A stretch of DNA of 8,458 nucleotides from positions 1 through 8,458 of the forward strand of contig CAKPKI010000081.1 of NCBI GenBank assembly GCA_934167135.1. Direction: 5' to 3'. Position numbers and translations under genes: made by a program. Shown piece after piece: positions 5,448 through 8,458 of this stretch. The notes under the pieces are model-generated. The model did not search any database and was not told where the DNA came from. It saw only the letters and a list, made by a program, of their open reading frames with translations. Each line of letters opens with the position of its first letter. Positions within the stretch are counted from its first letter, which is position 1. The DNA comes from an uncultured Clostridia bacterium (GTDB lineage Bacteria > Bacillota > Clostridia > TANB77 > CAG-508).

Positions 5448-8400
5448 TTATATTATAAATTTCTTTATAATTACTATTCCAACTAAAACTACTGCTAATA
5501 GTCCAATTGCTAATGTGAAATATGTTTTTACACTACCTGTTGATACTGCTAATATAACTTTTGCTATATCAATATCGTCTTCTCCTTCTTTTCTGTTGTC
5601 TGGTGTTGAATCTCTATCAGGTACATCATATTCATTATCATCTTCTGAAATTTCCGCAGTATTTGTTTTTAGTGCTAAGTTTTCAGGTCCATTTATCCAA
5701 GTAAGAATTACTTCTACAGTTGCACTTTCTCCTGGTTGTAACAATGTATTTTCTAATTGTTTTGTTGATATTACATTATTTCCTTCATCTGTCCATAGTG
5801 GGTTATCTCCTGCTTCAAATCTTAATCCTTCTGGAACATAGTCTGTAATTTCTTTTGCATATCCTGGTATGTCTCCCTCGTTTGTTATTGTTATTCCATA
5901 ACCGAATTTTACTGTCACTTGATTTAATTTCTTTTTATGCAATTCTACTTTTACAACTGGTTCTGGATCCTCATGTCCATTATACCCTGTATTTGTTATG
6001 TTTTCTTTTCCATTTTCTACAACTATTACTTTTGATACAAATTTTAATAATGATAAGTCAAAGTATTCTACTTTAACATGTTCTTCATCTTGGTCATCTT
6101 CACCATCATTCCATTCTCCTGGTTTTGAATCTATATCATCAACAGGATTTCCATCTTCGTCACTATCATCTGATATTTGTGCATGGTTTGTAATTATTGT
6201 TGTATTTGAGCTTGGGTCTTTTACTTTAAATGCTATTTTTATATCTTGATAATTTACATTTGTTCCATCAAATGCTTTTAACATTTTGTCTTCGCCATTC
6301 TCTTTTGATAAATATGTTGTTTTTACTTTTACTGCTTCTTCAACATTTGTTGTTTCTTTTCCATCTTTGTCATACATTTTCCACATGTAATTAACATTTG
6401 TTTCTTCATCTGGCAAATATTCTAAATAGTCTGGAATATCATCTTCTACTTCACTTGCATATCCATTCATATTACCTTCGTTAAATACTCTTAATGTATA
6501 TACTATTGTATCATCTACATGTACTGTTACTGGATCTTTGCTATGTTCATATGTAATCTTTCCATCTTCTATTTTTACTTGTGGTACCCTTGATGTAACT
6601 TCTTTACCTTGTACTTCTGTTATGAATTTTCTTAATGCTAAGTCAAATTTTGGTTCAATATAATTTTTTACTTCTACATATATGTTTCCATCATCATTTA
6701 CATATACATTTGCATCTTTATTGTTTGTTATATCATTTCCTTCTGAATCTATAACTGTATATTTCATGCTCTTTTCGTATCCTGAACCATCATCTTTTAG
6801 TTTCTTAGATACTGTTATTGTTATTGTTCCATCAAATTCACAATATTCATCTGGTGCTTTTGTTTCTTTTATTATATATACATCATCTGTTAAATGATCT
6901 CCATCTACTGGTACATTTTGTGCTATTGTTAATCTACCTGTTATTTCTTTTTCTTCTTTTACACCATTTGTTGTTACCTCGAATTTTGCTGTTGAATTTA
7001 GTTGAACACCATCTTTGTCTTCTTTTACTAATACTAAATCGTATTTATCAGTTGTTCTTACTTTTATTCTTTCAAAGTCTTCATCATCTTCAAATTCTCT
7101 GTCTGGATTTGTAAAGTTATCTGGTGTTGAGTCTATGTCATCTATAGGGTTTCCGTTTTCATCACTGTCATCAGCTATTTGAGCATAGTTTACTAATACT
7201 CTATCTGATGTTGCTTTTTCTGTTACCCTACATAATACTTGAGCATCTAAATAGTCTGGATTTTCAGGTTCTGTTGTGCTTATTGCACCATCTTTTTTCA
7301 ATGCATATAATAGATTTGCTTTATAATTAGCATCTCCTTCTGCTACATTTAGTTCAGCTCCTTGACCTTTAGCAAACCATGTTGTTGAAACTACTTGTCT
7401 TCCATCACTGTCTATTCCATCTAAATTCCATTTTCCATTATATTCTTCATTTCCTACAACAAATTCTAGCCCTATTGGTAATGTGTCTTTTATTTTGCTT
7501 GCATATCCATTTACTTCTCCTTCATTATATACTCTTATTGTATATAATACATAATCTCCTGGTTCTACTATTAATGCTTCTTTATCATCTTGTTTATATG
7601 TTATTTTTCCAGTTTCTTTGTTTATGTTTGTTGGTACTGGTGCTCTTAAATAAGTTCCATCTATATTTTTGTTGTCTGTTATATATTCTCCATTTTCTAT
7701 TTTCTGATCTTTACTTACTGCTGCAATATGTTTAAATAATGCTAGGTCAAATATTTTTTCTTCTGGCTTTATTAATATTTTTTCAAAGTCATCATCATCT
7801 TGTTGACCTTTATAATTATAATTTTTGTCTGTTAAATCATCTTTGTTATCTGAACTTCCTTTATAATTTTGCATATTGTCTTTATTAACATTTGGTGATG
7901 TATCTGGTTCTGAATCTCTGTCTTTTCCTTTTTCGTTTGTTATTTTTATCTTATCATCAGAATTGTATTCTTCATCAATCCATGCTACATTTGTTAAAAT
8001 AATTTGATTTTTTGTGTCTGGTTCTTGTGCTACTTTACATTTTATTTCAATTGTTTCATAATCTAAATTTCCAGTTGTATATGCATTTAATGCTTTTGCT
8101 GGATTTTCTGTTGTATTTACAATTGTTAATGTAATTTGATTTGTTACTGTATTATATGCTAATTTATAAGTGTTTTTATTATTACCTGACTTATCTTTAG
8201 ATATAACTGTTGCTGAGTTATTTGGTGAGTTGATTAGTCCTGTTGGTAATTGATCTATTACTTTTGTTGCATATCCAGCTTTGTTTCCTTCATTATATAT
8301 TGTTATATTATATGTTACTTCATCTTTATCTTTAACAGTTACTGGGTCTTTTCTGTGTTTATATGTTGCTGTTGTTCCTGTTTGTAATGTTGATAGGTCG

Positions 8401-8458
8401 ATATTTGGAACTCTTGTATCTGTTAAGTTTTTATTATTAACTTGTGTAATGTATTTAC
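5448..8458 (-). CDS. Large cell-surface protein with DUF11-like repeats and a SpaA-like domain (C-terminal part)
   Basis: The frame stays open to the right edge, so the N-terminus and signal peptide lie outside; 1002 residues are visible. It is built of four immunoglobulin-like repeats resembling DUF11 ('conserved repeat domain') modules, each with N-E-G-x-x-x-G-Y-A followed by D-x-x-P. One SpaA/Cna-B-like domain sits between repeats 2 and 3. Repeats 2 and 3 end in Ca2+-binding-like acidic loops (DDSDENGNPIDDIDS, DDSDEDGNPVDDIDS). The C-terminus is a membrane helix (about 5466-5525) followed by KKFII, with no LPXTG, so it is probably anchored in the membrane facing outward. Such proteins in Clostridia act as adhesins or stalk proteins; the ligand is unknown. 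The protein is strongly acidic. The first visible methionine (7874) lies mid-protein without a ribosome binding site and is not the start. Confidence 0.88.
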   Translation of the reverse strand, partial: KYITQVNNKNLTDTRVPNIDLSTLQTGTTATYKHRKDPVTVKDKDEVTYNITIYNEGNKAGYATKVIDQLPTGLINSPNNSATVISKDKSGNNKNTYKLAYNTVTNQITLTIVNTTENPAKALNAYTTGNLDYETIEIKCKVAQEPDTKNQIILTNVAWIDEEYNSDDKIKITNEKGKDRDSEPDTSPNVNKDNMQNYKGSSDNKDDLTDKNYNYKGQQDDDDFEKILIKPEEKIFDLALFKHIAAVSKDQKIENGEYITDNKNIDGTYLRAPVPTNINKETGKITYKQDDKEALIVEPGDYVLYTIRVYNEGEVNGYASKIKDTLPIGLEFVVGNEEYNGKWNLDGIDSDGRQVVSTTWFAKGQGAELNVAEGDANYKANLLYALKKDGAISTTEPENPDYLDAQVLCRVTEKATSDRVLVNYAQIADDSDENGNPIDDIDSTPDNFTNPDREFEDDEDFERIKVRTTDKYDLVLVKEDKDGVQLNSTAKFEVTTNGVKEEKEITGRLTIAQNVPVDGDHLTDDVYIIKETKAPDEYCEFDGTITITVSKKLKDDGSGYEKSMKYTVIDSEGNDITNNKDANVYVNDDGNIYVEVKNYIEPKFDLALRKFITEVQGKEVTSRVPQVKIEDGKITYEHSKDPVTVHVDDTIVYTLRVFNEGNMNGYASEVEDDIPDYLEYLPDEETNVNYMWKMYDKDGKETTNVEEAVKVKTTYLSKENGEDKMLKAFDGTNVNYQDIKIAFKVKDPSSNTTIITNHAQISDDSDEDGNPVDDIDSKPGEWNDGEDDQDEEHVKVEYFDLSLLKFVSKVIVVENGKENITNTGYNGHEDPEPVVKVELHKKKLNQVTVKFGYGITITNEGDIPGYAKEITDYVPEGLRFEAGDNPLWTDEGNNVISTKQLENTLLQPGESATVEVILTWINGPENLALKTNTAEISEDDNEYDVPDRDSTPDNRKEGEDDIDIAKVILAVSTGSVKTYFTLAIGLLAVVLVGIVIIKKFII
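5562..6062 (-). repeat. Surface protein repeat 4 (DUF11-like, most diverged)
   Basis: Opens FDLSLLKFVSKV, contains ITNEGDIPGYAKEITDYVP, then LQPGESATVEVILTW and NTAEISEDDNEYDVPDRDS, then TPDN. About 167 residues. The Ca2+-like loop is replaced by a shorter acidic run. It leads through ILAVSTGS into the C-terminal membrane helix. Confidence 0.7.
6063..6659 (-). repeat. Surface protein repeat 3 (DUF11-like)
   Basis: Opens KFDLALRKFITEV, contains DPVTV and VFNEGNMNGYASEVEDDIP, and closes NHAQISDDSDEDGNPVDDID. About 199 residues. Closest to repeat 1 in its first half and to repeat 2 in its last quarter. Confidence 0.75.
6660..7043 (-). other. SpaA/Cna-B-like domain inside the surface protein
   Basis: About 128 residues unlike the flanking repeats. 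It opens YDLVLVKEDKDG, has YIIKETKAPDEY (the ET-AP-GY motif of SpaA/Cna-B domains) and closes IYVEVKNY. In the family, the first-strand Lys, the Glu of the ET-AP motif and a last-strand Asn form an intramolecular isopeptide bond; the corresponding K, E and N are all present here. That a bond forms is inference. Confidence 0.7.
7044..7754 (-). repeat. Surface protein repeat 2 (DUF11-like)
   Basis: Opens with FDLALFKHIAAV, contains VYNEGEVNGYASKIKDTLP and closes with NYAQIADDSDENGNPIDDID, then STPDN. About 237 residues, the longest full copy, owing to inserts after the NEG strand. Confidence 0.75.
7755..8458 (-). repeat. Surface protein repeat 1 (DUF11-like, N-terminally cut)
   Basis: Starts at the edge with KYITQV, matching KFITEV of repeat 3. 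It contains DPVTV, IYNEGNKAGYATKVIDQLP and an NVAWIDEE strand. It ends in a low-complexity acidic linker (DRDSEPDTSP, then NYKG twice, QQDDDDFEK) instead of the Ca2+-like loop of repeats 2 and 3. Confidence 0.7.

Noticed and set aside
5532..5543. STGS before the C-terminal helix as a sortase motif
   Set aside because: No LPXTG or NPQTN pattern is present; only the TG is shared, which is too little to claim sortase anchoring.
138..7735. Many plus-strand open frames rich in Leu, Phe, His and Tyr (for example 152-478, 1148-1564, 3966-4325, 4762-5193)
   Set aside because: They lie opposite the minus-strand genes and reflect AT-rich antisense sequence (152-478 also runs across the minD promoter). 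Composition is unlike real proteins and none has recognisable domains.
6063..7754. Repeated nucleotide blocks (for example near 6115-6180 and 7120-7185) as a DNA repeat or CRISPR-like array
   Set aside because: They are explained by duplicated protein domains in one reading frame, with spacing of about 1 kb and codon-level divergence.
7872..7874. ATG as start of an 808-residue surface protein
   Set aside because: The frame is open upstream to the window edge (194 further codons) with a clear DUF11-like repeat, and there is no ribosome binding site before this ATG.

Overview
The window looks like chromosomal DNA from a low-GC, spore-forming Firmicute, most likely a gut-type member of the Clostridia. 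The reasons are the very AT-rich sequence, AGGAGG-type ribosome binding sites, sigma-A-like promoters, a CwlD-type spore-cortex amidase and a large DUF11/SpaA-style surface protein. All supported genes lie on the minus strand, so transcription runs from high to low coordinates. I see no RNA gene, CRISPR array or transposase.

Layout in transcription order: (1) >8458-5448 is the C-terminal ~1000 residues of a surface protein. It has four immunoglobulin-like repeats marked by NEG..GYA, one SpaA/Cna-B-like domain and a C-terminal membrane helix, and it ends at a strong terminator (5408-5442). (2) A near-consensus extended -10 promoter (5370-5398) drives a compact three-gene unit: a membrane-anchored protein with three extracellular repeats (5341-4424), a response-regulator-like GGDEF protein (4413-3484) and a CNNM/CorC-family membrane protein with CBS domains (3470-2160). 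At both junctions the upstream TAG stop lies inside the next gene's Shine-Dalgarno sequence. (3) A hairpin at the stop of the CNNM gene is followed almost at once by the ribosome binding site of a small P-loop kinase-like protein (2112-1576). (4) Next come cwlD (1488-781) and a 423-bp non-coding interval (358-780). The interval holds a ~184-bp palindromic MITE-like element, a probable terminator and a well-formed sigma-A promoter. (5) That promoter reads into minD, which is cut by the left edge of the window.

Functionally, the left part is cell division and sporulation housekeeping (MinD, CwlD). The right part is envelope biology: a repeat-rich adhesin-like protein beside an operon joining a repeat-bearing membrane protein to a possible cyclic-di-GMP signalling protein. 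A link between that signalling protein and surface behaviour is inference from gene order. No clearly new system is evident. The items most worth a second look are the palindromic element, the operon joining the repeat protein, GGDEF protein and CNNM protein, and the composition of the large surface protein.
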